Shown here: in pieces, positions 43,087 to 53,785 of the stretch
Layout of the letters: the number at the start of each line of letters is the position of its first letter
How positions within the stretch are numbered: position 1 is the stretch's first letter
Assembly: GCA_021186555.1 (NCBI GenBank)
Contig: JAJKFL010000026.1
Location: forward strand, 5,161,709-5,225,708
Direction of reading: 5' to 3'
Source: Reticulitermes speratus
Lineage: Eukaryota > Arthropoda > Insecta > Blattodea > Rhinotermitidae
Length of the DNA stretch: 64,000 bases
The notes under the pieces: model-generated
The model's database searches: none
Seen by the model: the letters and a program-made list of their open reading frames with translations, nothing else
Told to the model about the DNA's origin: nothing
Translations under genes and position numbers: made by a program

Positions 43087-43775
43087 GCTTACACCAGCGG
43101 TTCCCAAACTTTCATGTGTGTGACCCTAAAGCAGCAAACGGTATGTGACCCGCGACCTACCATGTAAAAGGCAATAGTCAGTGACATTTACTGCAGTATA
43201 CTCAGTGCAGTCGAACTGACTCCCCACCTCAATATTACTGCAATGTACAATAAACATCAGAAGTGCTGTGGCTTTAAGTACAACTGCGTTGTACCCTACA
43301 ATAACAGTGTGTTCATAAATGGTAAAGCAATCCCATTACAGGCCTGGACAGGGTTACAGGAGGTTGAGGCTCACAGATTTACAGACAATCGGCATATAAA
43401 GGTGGTAAGGTTGTCAGCCCTATGCACCGGCTGCCTTTACCCCAAGGAAATACTCCTGGTACTCATTTCTATTAGAGGCTGAGTCGACCCCAGGGCCACA
43501 GTGCGACCGAAACGATTATGTCAATGTAAAATTCCAATGACACCATCGGTAATCGAACCCGCGACCTTAAAATGCAATTGCTCCAGTATGTTTAAAATTA
43601 ATAAACACAGATTCAATAATCATATTTTCTTGACCATTTTGTTTGAATTTAAATACAAATTTTGATTTCTTCATAATCGTCGAGTTCTCCATAAAACCCT
43701 CTCGCGACCCTACGTCAGACCCCCCGCGACTCTCATTTGGGTCGCGACCTCAGGTTGGGAACCACCGGCCTAAAC
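43087..43775. mobile_element. hAT-like MITE with nested SINE-C
   Basis: Termini CAGCGGTTCCCAAACTTTC (43095) and AGGTTGGGAACCACCG (43767) are inverted. The flanking 8-mers GCTTACAC and GCCTAAAC match at 6 of 8. Subterminal GTGACCC / GGGTCGCGACC blocks are typical of hAT-Charlie-like MITEs. A SINE-C lies inside, so the MITE is older than that SINE. Confidence 0.82.
43318..43575 (-). mobile_element. SINE-C nested in the hAT-like MITE
   Basis: Tail GGTAAAGCAATCCCATTACA, GGCCTGGACAGGGTTACAGG, CGGTAATCGAACCCGCGACC (B box, reversed). The outer head is missing or worn. Confidence 0.85.
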
Positions 43776-43884
43776 ATTTGATACATCGCCAACGAGAAGA
43801 GAAAGTGCGAAGCGTGCAGTAGACGTTGATGGGGCGCCGCGTTTGTTTGTACACAGACCTTGATTTGCGGACTGGTTGTTATGG

Positions 43885-44300
43885 GACTTAACTTTTTAAA
43901 GCTTAGTGGTAATTATATGTACAACCTTCTTTAATGTTTAGAACTCCGTTTCTTCCCCACACTGTGTACTTATGTGTACGGTATGGATAGCGATATGGGT
44001 TAAACGTTGGGGCCCCCTGTAATTATTAGCGAATTTATTCCCATATATTTACAGGAGCTCAGAACGCTGCCCTCTATTAGAAGAATTAAATCCTACCCGA
44101 AAAGCTAACAAAGAATTATACTATTCTGTATATTTGGGGGCCCCTTTAATCCATGGGCCCCCCGCATCACGGGGTCTGCAGGGACCTTATTTACGTCACT
44201 GTGTGTGGTTCTCAGAAGAAATTGAGATTATTTCGCTACACAGTCTTAACTATGTTATGCGATAGTATTTGATAGAGCCAGGCAATTAAACACTGTGCGT
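43885..44300 (+). mobile_element. Ancient, interrupted 114-bp-unit element
   Basis: TAGTGGTAATTATATGTACA and TTCCCCACACTGTGTACTTA align with the 5-prime flank of the young copies. TTACGTCACTGTGTGTGGTT, AGATTATTTCGCTACACAGT and CTTAACTATG align with the unit itself. About 200 bp of foreign sequence with GGGGCCCC-rich ends (about 43995-44195) separates the two parts. Divergence is roughly 25-30 percent by eye. Confidence 0.6.
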
Positions 44301-44521
44301 TATTTAGACCAACTGCGTGCGTGCGTAACGTATTTACCACGTCGTAAGACGCTACAAGTTGCAAGACGTATTCTATAATTAGCAAGGTATTTTTGCGGAT
44401 TTAGTAGCCTACTTGTTTGCGGTGTCAAGGAGCAGGATGAATTTTGAGAAACGTAAGTCTAAATCACCAACCAACGCACAAGATTATTGGTTAATTAATA
44501 AGTGATATTGCAACCCCTACT

Positions 44522-44927
44522 TATGTTTCGGCGCCGATCCCAGTGGCCGTGCGGTCTAAGGCGTGGGATCGTGGGTTCGAATCCCACCGGGGGCATGGAT
44601 GTTTGTGTTGTATTTCTTGTAAGGACGGTAATATGGAACGTAAAGTGACATGAAGGACGAAAGGATTTAAACAGTACAAAAAATGGATAGAAGGGGGAAA
44701 ACCCTGGACAGGCAAAAAAAAAAAACCGCCTAAGGCATGGATGTCTGTCTGTTGTGAGTGTTGTGTGTTGTTGTCAGGTAGAGGTCTCTGCGACGAGCTG
44801 ATCACTAGTCCAGAGGAGTCCTACCGAGTGTGGTGTGTCTAAAATGTGATCGTGAAGCGTCGAAAAATGAGGCGGCCTAGGCCCCAAAAGGGCTGTCAAG
44901 CCATTGGAAAAAAAAATATGTTTCGGC
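44522..44927 (+). mobile_element. Composite SINE-B with 11-bp duplication
   Basis: Duplication TATGTTTCGGC at 44522-44532 and 44917-44927. SINE head GCCGATCCCAGTGGCCGTGC, the same insert of about 120 bp as at 35.1 kb (TTGTAAGGACGGTAATATGG ... AAACCCTGGACAGGC), then a second SINE-B body. The head lacks the TCTGCGGCC..GCTGGGATT segment. Confidence 0.92.
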
Positions 44928-45104
44928 AAATTAATTGCCATCTTCAGGGGGTATTTATCAGAAAACTACAAGTCCTTACTACATCCAAATAAACAATATG
45001 TTTTTTCACAGTAAATTGTTTACGATATCACAATTCAAGGTGTATAGATGCAAAATATTCATCGCGTGTCTGGATGCCTTGAATGATTGTGATTCTTTGA
45101 TGTG

Positions 45105-45147
45105 CCCCCTGAGGATGGCAACTTGGTTGCAGAAACATATGTAGGGG
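45105..45147 (+). ncRNA. Hammerhead ribozyme motif
   Basis: CCCC 45105-45108 with GGGG 45144-45147; CTGAGGA 45109-45115; stem II GCAAC/GTTGC, with the closing pair not formed; GAAA 45132-45135; ACATATGT; triplet GTA. Confidence 0.6.
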
Positions 45148-45334
45148 TTACAAATATACTTTGTTAATAATTCTTGTGCATTGGTTGGTTTAACTTAAAC
45201 TTGTGACACAATGCACGGTACTATAATGAAAATTGAGAAAAGTGTTAAGGACAAATTGTGTCGTTGAGGTGGGAAACACCGTACTTAATGTTGCAACATG
45301 TTTCTTTATGTACATAACCTCAATTCAGCTGCAG

Positions 45335-45475
45335 CAAGAGAGCGTCTCCTAAAGGCAGTTCTGGATATAGAAACAAACCTTCGGCTTGTAGGCTAAAATA
45401 GCAGAGAAATTTTTGATTAGACGAGAGACTGTCGGCGTCTTAAGAAGAATTCTGCTGCTTTTAGTCTGTGATAAT
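45335..45475 (+). mobile_element. LINE 3-prime UTR fragment, degenerate
   Basis: AACCTTCGGCTTGTAGGCTA, GAAATTTTTGATTAGACGAG and TCTTAAGAAGAATTCTGCTG align with the LINE tails at 11.5 and 30.1 kb at low identity. Confidence 0.55.
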
Positions 45476-46084
45476 GTGCGAAATGTTTGAGTGGGGGGGG
45501 GGGGGTTTAGACGGCCCATATTCTCGTGCTTCGATCGAAATTCCTATCAGATAAATTAGCACTTGGTGGGCTGAGAAACAAGGACACGAAACTGGGATGA
45601 GGCCGATGGGAAATGATAATTTGAAAGTGCTGAATACATTACTGAAACGTTAAATTCTTCAGCTTCAATTAATGATAATTAAACTACATGCATTCCAGCC
45701 TGTGATAATGAATACTGTTTAATTTTCTTGATAGCTCAATTACTGTAGTCTTTATTGTATATCAATAAGAGGCTGGATAATTTAATAATTCTGTATATCA
45801 TTTTGTGTTTAATGACTCATAAAATCAGCTGTGAAGTACAATTGTTTTTATTCTGAGAAGCAATGTGGCTCATTTGATTTGAGCGCCTCTACAAAGCATG
45901 AAGAGACATACATACCGTGGTCGTTTGGAGAGCTGAACCATGTAATACTACAGGTACATACTAATGTTTCGGAGAAACAGGCTACTTTTTCTTCAGGGTT
46001 TAGGTTCAACCTTCAAAACGTTACTTTGAAGACTGACATCCCGTTGTTTATAGATATCAACTGAATGAAAAAAAAACGTCAAAT
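45476..46084. other. No gene recognised
   Basis: A G-run (45493-45505) and a 77-codon frame (45831-46064) without a recognisable domain. Confidence 0.4.
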
Positions 46085-46190
46085 ACAACCAAACATTTAT
46101 TACAAAAGCATATTCACATAGAGCACGCTACATGTTTCGGCCCGAAGGGGCATTATCAGGCTTTATATGGATATAAATAATAAAAAAGAA
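46085..46190 (-). mobile_element. Degenerate hammerhead half element
   Basis: CCAAACATTTATTACAAAAG, GCTACATGTTTCGGCCCGAA and GGGGCATTATCAGGCTTTAT resemble the left arm at 33.85 kb. The core is not consensus. Confidence 0.55.
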
Positions 46191-46350
46191 AGTATGTAAA
46201 ATAAACTCTGTTTTATCTTCTTAAATTTTTATAGTTATGTATGGTCTGATAATGGCTCTTGTGAACTGTAACTTGTAACACATTTTAAATAAATATTGTG
46301 TTTGACAGCATTTTCATTTAATTGATGGCTTACAACGATCTGATTGCATC

Positions 46351-46393
46351 ACTTCACTGACGAAGGATATCAATGCTCGAAACATGTCGGAGT
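46351..46393 (+). ncRNA. Hammerhead-like motif, stem II weak
   Basis: Stem I ACTTC with GGAGT (five pairs incl. wobble, one bulged A); core CTGACGA 46357-46363; GAAA 46379-46382; ACATGTC. The segment between core and GAAA does not make a good stem. Belongs to a different sequence type (GACGAAGGATATCAATGC). Confidence 0.5.
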
Positions 46394-47341
46394 AACATTA
46401 CAGTCAGACGTTATCGATGCAAAATTTTGTACAATTACAGACATTTATTAAATTTTAATCGTATGATGTACACGGTAAATGATCACTCAAAGTAAATCAA
46501 TTTAAAAGAAGGAATAAATCATTCTGATCTACAGGAAATGTAGCACTGGATGCTGAGCCACCTCAGAAATTTGCCTTATATTTTATAAAAAAAAAGTTCA
46601 CACAAACATTTCTCATAATCGATACAAATATGCTCCAAACTCAAGTTAAAGGCCTGATTCCCGTACCCAGCTTCCTACAAATAGACCTACATAAATTAAC
46701 TATTCATTAGCCCTTCGTCTCAATATATAGCTTACATACTTATTAAAAGAACTAAGGCTTGTTAGCTTGTAATTTCAGAGGGCCATGCTTCTGCCATACA
46801 AACAAACAAACAAATGCTTATTCCGTTAACAAGATGACGCTGATGTGGCAACAAACAAATGCGACCCGGGACCTTTGAGGCTGTTCTTGTTTGAACTACA
46901 GCGGTACTAATGAAACTAATCTCACCGACTCTCCTACAGATGGCAGCAGGGGAGAGTAGCAACATCGGTTTCCCTTTCCGCAAACCAAATGAATAACTGC
47001 ACCCTCTCTCTGTTAAATATCCCTTAGGCGATAAAGGGATCTAATTACAAAATCAATCTTTCCTGTTAGGTAATTATAGTGAGAGAGCCGCTTACAAATT
47101 TGTTTGCTAGTTAAAGGGAACAAAGTAGGATATATTTCAATGTTCAGACCCTGCTAGGAAACGTTTTGCTTTGTAGCCAAGAGGAAGCAGAAGTCGTTAA
47201 GATAGACATTTATTCTTGCGAGAAAATTTTCAGCAAGAAAAGAGCTAAGAGATTTAGACACAGGGAACATTTGATATACAAAAAGAAGGATTTTTGTTGG
47301 TAACCGTTTATAATTAACAAGAAATATAAATCAATCCCTTA
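46394..47341. other. No gene recognised
   Basis: Unique DNA. About 46980-47090 (TAGGCGATAAAGGGATCTAA, TTACAAAATCAATC) is less AT-monotonous and may be non-coding conserved sequence, which cannot be judged here. Confidence 0.4.
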
Positions 47342-48562
47342 AAGAAGAATTATATATAAAGATCCAGTCCGTACCGCACAGTAAACACACTCCGTCTCAG
47401 TTATACAAACCAGTCAGTTAATGCTGTACAGTGAAATAATCGCTGTTTGTTCTGAGATCCACACAAAACACATAAATACATTCCTTACCGCGCAGTAAAC
47501 ACACTCCGTCTCAGTTATACAAACCAATCAGTTAATGCTGTACAGTGAAATAATCGCTGTTTGTTCTGAGATCCACACAAAACACATAAATACAGTCCGT
47601 ACCGCTCAGTAAACACACTCCGTCTCAGTTATACAAACCAATCAGTTAATGCTGTACAGTGAAATAATCGCTGTTTGTTCTGAGATCCACACAAAACACA
47701 TAAATACAGTCCGTACCGCTCAGTAAACACACTCCGTCTCAGTTATACAAACCAATCAGTTAATGCTGTACAGTGAAATAATCGCTGTTTGTTCTGAGAT
47801 CCATACAAAACACATAAATACAGTCCGTACCGCTCAGTAAACACACTCCGTCTCAGTTATACAAACCAATCAGTTAATGCTGTACAGTGAAATAATCGCT
47901 GTTTGTTCTGAGATCCACACAAAACACATAAATACAGTCCGTACCGCTCAGTAAACACACTCCGTCTCAGTTATACAAACCAATCAGTTAATGCTGTACA
48001 GTGAAATAATCGCTGTTTGTTCTGAGATCCACACAAAACACATAAATACAGTCCGTACCGCTCAGTAAACACACTCCGTCTCAGTTATACAAACCAGTCA
48101 GTTAATGTTGTACAGTGAAATAATCGCTGTTTGTTCTGAGATCCACACAAAACACATAAATACAGTCCGTACCGCTCAGTAAACACACTCCGTCTCAGTT
48201 ATTACAAACCAGTCAGTTAATGCTGTACAGTGAAATAATCGCTGTTTGTTCTGAAATCCACACAAAACACATAAGTACAGTCCGTACCGCGCAGTAAACA
48301 CACTCCGTCTCAGTTATACAAACCAATCAGTTAATGCTGTACAGTGAAATAATCGCTGTTTGTTCTGAGATCCACACAAAACACATAAATACAGTCCGTA
48401 CCGCGCAGTAAACACACTCCGTCTCAGTTATACAAACCAATCAGTTAATGCTGTACAGTGAAATAATCGCTGTTTGTTCTGAGATCCACACAAAACACAT
48501 AAATACAGTCCGTACCGCTCAGTAAACACACTCCGTCTCAGTTATACAAACCAGTCAGTTAA
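47342..48562 (-). mobile_element. 114-bp-unit element, about 10.5 units
   Basis: Minus orientation: the 3-prime tail GGACTGGATCTTTATATATA lies at about 47353-47372, units follow with a 114-bp period, and the array ends abruptly at 48562 without the 5-prime flank. Units with GCTCAGTAAAC and GCGCAGTAAAC, CCAATCAG and CCAGTCAG form blocks. Confidence 0.9.
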
Positions 48563-49171
48563 TTCGGCAGGTAACTTTTATTTTCCTGTCTACTACACCT
48601 TCTGATATTGTATTACGTACTACTTTAACGTAAGTCAGTACATGCCCCTTTTGACTGTAAGTCCATTACTTCTACTGATGCTAGTAAGCTTGGGAACTTC
48701 CAGCGGTGATTATGTCTTGTCAATATCATTTCCCACTCACAATCCAACGACTTTAATGTCTTAATTCTTTTGAAATTTTATACTTCAAGTCTCGGAGGTC
48801 TGATCTAGACGCAATTTTCTACGTAAGGTCTAAAGTGGTTCAAAGTCTTAACCTAAGCTGCTGCAAGCTGTCGGCCTCCGTGTGCCGTATCGAAATCTCA
48901 GAGGTTTTGCTTTGTATAGTGCCGACTGTAACGTCGCATATAATCTTCCACTAGATGCATTTTGGCCTCTAATGCCATCGTTAATGGACATTATGCTTTG
49001 CTTAAAGATTTTTTAAAAAATTACACTAATTACAGGTACCAAAATTTATTTTGTTTTATCGTTTTTGCCACTGATATATTATTTTTATGTGCTTATGTTT
49101 ATAGGTCACTTCATGTGCTTGTCCAAGTGCTCCTATGCTCTCCCTGCAACTGTCCTTTTGGCTGTTGTGTT
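48563..49171. other. No gene recognised
   Basis: Unique DNA. A frame at 48962-49222 runs into the SINE-C and has no domain. Confidence 0.4.
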
Positions 49172-49480
49172 AGCATGTTCAAAGGTAAAGCAATTCCAAT
49201 ACAGACCTACACAGGCCCTTAGGGTTTCAGGAGGTTGAAGCCCTCAGATTTCAAGACACTCGACACATGAAGGTGGTAAGTTTGTCAGCCCTACGCACCG
49301 GCAGCCTTTACCTCCCCAGGAAACACTCCTGGTACTCATTTCTGTTAGAGGCTGAGTCGACCCCAGAGACACAGTGCGATCGAAAGGATTACGTCAATCG
49401 GGAATCGAATCCGCGACATTCCGGCTTGTAGCGCAATGCCTCAACCAACTGCGCCACCGCGTGCCCCCAGCATATTCATA
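49172..49480 (-). mobile_element. SINE-C, full length
   Basis: SINE 49184-49468 between AGCATGTTCAAA (49172-49183) and AGCATATTCATA (49469-49480). Complete head at right: GGGGGCACGCGGTGGCGCAG, TTGGTTGAGGCATTGCGC, B box region GTCGCGGATTCGATTCCCG. Confidence 0.92.
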
Positions 49481-49797
49481 AAAGAATTAAATTATTATTA
49501 TTATTATCATTGTTATTTTTAGTGCTGGTTTCGTAATTGGCCCTAATGTTGTTGAGTCATGTCTGAATGGAAATAAATTACATTGAAATATTATTGTGTT
49601 GTTCTCCCCCTGGCGTTAAGGTTGTTGACTTAAATCACGTGTTTTAAAAAGTAATTACAATTGTTACTATCAGTTATTGTAAACACAGAAATTTGCAGAG
49701 GATGCTTTATGTCCCAAGTACTGCTGCTCTTTTGATGTGGTTTAAGATGTCCTATTTCAAGTTTAGATATCACAAACATGTTATATATATATATATA
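49481..49797. other. No gene; ATT and AT tracts
   Basis: Short (ATT)n at about 49494-49507 and (AT)n at about 49784-49797, the latter the TA-rich target of the next element. Confidence 0.5.
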
Positions 49798-50358
49798 AGG
49801 GCATACACAAAAGAATGGTGCGGTTTCAAAAGTGAATAAAAAATTTATGTCTCAAATTACACGGGCACAACATACACCGTCAGCGGCGGCAACTGTCCAA
49901 GTTTCTCATGCGCTACCAGCAGTTCGCTTCTCATGCTTACTGCGTGACCGCGGGGCCAGTTTCAAAGATGGCGTTGCAGCAGGAGAAGGCTTTCTGTGTG
50001 CTCGTTTTGAGGTGTCCAGATCTGTGATTACAGTGCAGCTTGAGTTTCGTGCACGGTTTAAAAAAGACGCACCACACAATAATAACATAAGCAGGTGGTA
50101 CCGACAGTTTGTAGAAACTGGATGCTTGTGTAAAGGCAAGAGTCCTGGTCGACCTTTGTGTGTCTGATGAAAACATCGAAAGAGTGCGTGAGGCGTTTCA
50201 GCGAAGTCCCCGCAAGTCAGTGGCTAAAGGAAGCAGGGAATTGGGCATGCCAAAAACGACGGTGTGGAAGGTGTTGCTTCAGCGGCTATGTTTTTAAAGG
50301 TGAGAAATACATTTTTTATTCACTTTTGATACCGCACCATTCTTTTGTGTATGCCCTG
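49798..50358 (+). mobile_element. 561-bp Tc1/mariner-superfamily relic with DNA-binding domain
   Basis: Terminal inverted repeats of about 50 bp: GGGCATACACAAAAGAATGG, TGCGGTTTCAAAAGTGAATA on the left and the mirror on the right, ending ATGCCCTG, with TA at the right flank. The inside encodes the N-terminal helix-turn-helix region of a transposase: VITVQLEFRARFKKDAPHNN, ISRWYRQFVETGCLCKGKSP, GRP, then after a one-base frameshift near 50155 SDENIERVREAFQRSPRKSV and GSRELGMPKTTVWKVLLQRL before a stop. The pattern matches the DUF4817-type paired-domain-like helix-turn-helix of IS630/Tc1/mariner transposases in insects. The DDE catalytic domain is gone. Its termini match the 78-bp MITEs at 8.75, 10.5 and 62.4 kb. 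Confidence 0.92.
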
Positions 50359-52479
50359 TATGTATAATTTATTACTGCATGTGGGTTTATACCGTGGCAG
50401 TGGTACACGCAATGACACATAACACAGAATAACACACATCACAGAAAGTAACACACAAACTTACAAAAAGCAAATAAAAACACACACATACTACAAAAAA
50501 AGATTAGCTAAGCCTAAAAAAAAAGAAAGATAACCAAACGTAAATAAACCAGAGTTAAAAATAATTAGGTGTACAAAGCAAAGAGTCAAACATACTATAC
50601 AAAAGATAAAATTCCATATCTTGAAGAATTGATGCACACAAATTTCACCAGGACCTTCGCTTTACTCCACTTCACTATGCTTACATTGCCGTCAGCATTA
50701 CGTCATTTGCTGACAGGACTAATGGTAACACTGTCAGCTGTTCCATAAGCACTTGCTACTTAATATCAACTCTCAGTTTACTTTTACGTAACATTTCAAT
50801 ATTTTCAAGGTATTACGGACCGTTGTACGAGTATTAGCCAAGCATTGATTGACTGGCCGTTACAATTGAGAAACTCTGTTTCTGTGATAAAGAAACTAAA
50901 CCTCTCAATATGATTTCGACTTATTTTAATCTCTAAATAGATAGTAACGTACATACATACTTAGTTTCGTTTTATTCGGGATAATTACCCTTGTCCCTTC
51001 ATTCGAAAAAAGACGAATCTTCTTACACTTCCAATCCGACATGCAGAAACGTGAGATTGTTCTCAGATCTGATACAACTGAATTCTGATTTTGTGACATA
51101 CATCTCTTGTGCCTTGTAGCACTTGAATAATAGAAGGCCGTTGCATTTGTAGGTAAGGGCTGGGCCCTAGCACGTTGACAGTACTGGGGTGTAGCAAGGA
51201 CCGCCAGCATCTTAGATCTAGCTCGTATAATGTTGAATTTTTCATAGCATCTTTGAAGCGACTATAAAAATGTTCCCGAGTTTCAATGAGCGAACCAACA
51301 GCAGGCTACAGAGAAAGTCTTTCTTCTATTACTTTACCATTTCCACTCATAATTGATACACGAAGTTGCTGTTGGAGATCGGTCTTTGTGCGGGCTGGCT
51401 TGGGCAAATAAACCGGGGGGGTTCTATTGTGAGCCCCGCTCTATGCTGAACTAATTGACCTAGCCAGGCCTCTATTCACTTCCTGCTACATTGAGTTGTA
51501 GCGCTGTGTGTTTTGTTTGATTCCTCCATCAGTTTGGAGCGTGTTCAGATGTTTCTCTGATCAAAATACACACCGAGTGGGCTGCTGGGCTTGCAGTAAC
51601 ACGTGGCCTAACTACAGTCACTGACAGACACAAACAAACAACAAACAAACAAAACAAACAGAAACCAAAGAAGTAAATAAAACCGCGACACAAATAACCG
51701 ACAGAATTAATTTATCTATTCTTTATGACTTTACAACAGCCGCGAGAATTAAATCGGATAAATATCGCTTTCACTTTTTTCTTAGTTTTTAAGAATTTAC
51801 ATAATCAAAGCGCCATTAATTAATATCCACTTCAGGAAAGACGTGGCGGTAAATGAAGACATAATTCCAGTCTTCCTTAAACATCGACTCTACTGGAGGT
51901 CAGTCCTTCGCAATAAGCACGGCGACTTATCAACTGGAAAAGAGTCCCCGGTGTGACCGAGCAACAGGCTCTGTGGGCCCGGGTGCTGGCTTGAACAGGG
52001 AGAAGAAGGAGAAAGTCTACATCCTCGCCAGCAATCGGTCGTCACCATCCGTCCATCTATGGCGCTACAGCCCCTTCTGGGCCGTGACCTCCCTCAAAAG
52101 GCGCCTCGCCTGCATTTCTCTTTGTCCTCATCTCGTTTTCGTCACTGTACCCTCTAGGTTGACCCCCTCAGCCAGACCACCGCGCTTTAACAGTAATTGA
52201 CCTTACTGCAAGTAACATCAACACTTTACGATCACAACTTCCTGGATTTGGTACCAAGCAATTTGGTAGATAGTGACAAATATGGTGTATCCACTTTCAG
52301 GATTGGACAACATACCAGATGGCCATAAGAAGAGCGGCACTGTCTAAATCACGTGACATTAAAAAGTCTTACTGCTTTCAGATTTACCGAGATTTATTTA
52401 TTAGTAAATATTTATCAAATTTTCACCACCACACAATAAAGTCATAAGTTTTAAGATTCTGTAAAGAGAAAGGTCGAGA
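50359..52479. other. Two kb without a supported gene
   Basis: AC-rich stretch at about 50395-50500, (CAAA)n at about 51625-51660. Around 52040-52130 the plus strand has CTATGGCGCTACAGCCCCTT, a phrase I associate with insect SINE-like repeats, but no copy is in this window. About 51680-51840 (TAAATCGGATAAATATCGC, AATCAAAGCGCCATTAATTA) is a candidate non-coding functional patch, unproven. Confidence 0.45.
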
Positions 52480-52935
52480 TTTTGTGAGGTCAATATTTTT
52501 CGAAAATAAGTCGATAAAACTCAAGGTTCATTAAAACCTGACAAGAATAGACTGTACCTTACATGAAGACCCATGTACATTTATGGTAATATCTCGCTCA
52601 CTTCGTTTTAGAATGAGAAATGTTTCAGACAAAAGTTGTAGAGAAAATCAAAACACACATTTTATGTTCAATAACTTTTTTCCGAAAATCGTGCCGTTTA
52701 TGAGATAATGTGGAAAAATATGGTACAGCCAGACAGGCCACAGATGACAATATAACACGGCGCATGCGCTTTGCATGCTGGATAACTAAGGCTACAGACA
52801 CACACTCGGTATATGTAATACTTATTGCTTTTCCACGGCAACAATGGTTACGCGAACGTGCCTCAATGTTACGGTATACGTACATTGCCTGTCTTTTTGT
52901 ATTATGTAATAGAGAAGATGTGGTTAAGTAGATTG
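52480..52935. repeat. Possible dispersed repeat of unknown class
   Basis: The frame at 52710-52931 ([40 protein letters not shown]) and the opposite one ([16 protein letters not shown]) match phrases I recall from many unrelated insect assembly translations. This suggests a common repeat. It is memory only, with no second copy here. Confidence 0.35.
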
Positions 52936-52998
52936 TACCCTAAATCATGGAACTGGTATTATTTTTTGTACATTATTCGTGGCTGTATATGATACTTT

Positions 52999-53290
52999 AA
53001 TATCTTTGGCTTTGTTTTCACCGTGCAACATTATAATGTTATTTATTTCTATAACCAACAAGTTTTGCACTAATTCTATTAATAATATTCTATCACTAAA
53101 CCCTACACGTGTTTCGGTCCGGATGGACCATCATCACCACATGAAGTGACAAAGTGAAGCACGCCCCAAAACCGTAACCCCTGATGATGGTCCATCCGGA
53201 CCGAAACACGTGTAGGGTTTAGTGATAGAATATTATTAATAGAATTATTGCAATACTTGTTGGTTATAGAAATAAATAACATTATAATAT
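52999..53290. mobile_element. Foldback element, one intact and one altered hammerhead
   Basis: Left end TTTCACCGTGCAACATTATA (family end), arm TTCTATAACCAACAAGTTTT, ATTCTATCACTAAACCCTAC; the right arm mirrors to AATACTTGTTGGTTATAGAA and AACATTATAAT. Arm length about 140 bp, loop about 40 bp. Its right end abuts the next element directly. Confidence 0.88.
53176..53219 (+). ncRNA. Hammerhead ribozyme motif, five-bp stem I
   Basis: AACCC 53176-53180 with GGGTT 53215-53219; CTGATGA 53181-53187; unpaired T; stem II GGTCC/GGACC; GAAA 53203-53206; stem III ACAC/GTGT; cleavage predicted after A53214. Confidence 0.78.
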
Positions 53291-53785
53291 CTTGATTTAT
53301 TTGTACCAACAAATGCACTAAGACAGTTTTTTCACTGTTTTCTTTATTATAAGGATGCCCAAGGAGGGAAGGAGGTCTTACCAGCACATAACACACAGAT
53401 AACTGGAATACATGCTGGAAATAGGACCACGCTGTCATTAATTAATAATTATACTATAGAGGGTAGTATAATATACTACTCGATTTTATTGTAATTTTTA
53501 TAAGTTTTAATAATTTAATAACTTTTAGCAGCTTAACAATACCACTAATTTTACAAAAATTTTATAAGATGTGGTAACAAATACTGACTCACTGTTATGA
53601 CGTAACCAAAGAATTGGTCTATGTAAAAACTCACTTAAAATACTCCCCTGATGATGGCAGAATAACTGCCGAAATGCGTATTGGGGCATCCTTATAATAA
53701 AGAAAACAGTGAAAAAACTGTCTTAGTGCATTTGTTGGTACAAATAAATCAATTATAAAAGATGCACGGTGAATATAAAGTGAAC
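53283..53785. mobile_element. Hammerhead element with short inverted outer arm
   Basis: 53283-53350 is the outer arm on minus (TTTGTACCAACAAATGCACT, AGTTTTTTCACTGTTTTCTT). 53465-53785 is a full plus-strand arm, nearly identical to 7843-8145, ending GATGCACGGTGAATATAAAG. Between them lies about 110 bp of other sequence. Confidence 0.8.
53645..53686 (+). ncRNA. Hammerhead ribozyme motif
   Basis: CTGATGA 53648-53654, preceded by CCC (TCCC 53644-53647) with GGGG 53683-53686; stem II GGCAG/CTGCC; GAAA; stem III ATG/TAT. Same type as 8005-8047. Confidence 0.72.

Larger units (their letters stand above)
44464..45222. mobile_element. Hammerhead foldback split by a SINE
   Basis: The left arm starts ATCACCAACCAACGCACAAG; the right arm ends CTTGTGCATTGGTTGGTTTA and AATGCACGGTAC (family end). 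The SINE (44533-44916) sits inside the left-arm ribozyme between TATGTTTCGGC duplications. Without the SINE the element would be about 360 bp. Confidence 0.88.

Noticed and set aside
49832-50167. Host gene with a helix-turn-helix domain
   Set aside because: The frame lies wholly between terminal inverted repeats and is frameshifted; it belongs to a DNA transposon.
51973-52200. Short frame with RYSPFWAVTSLKRRLACIS
   Set aside because: Resembles conceptual translations of common insect repeats from memory; no second copy in the window and no domain.
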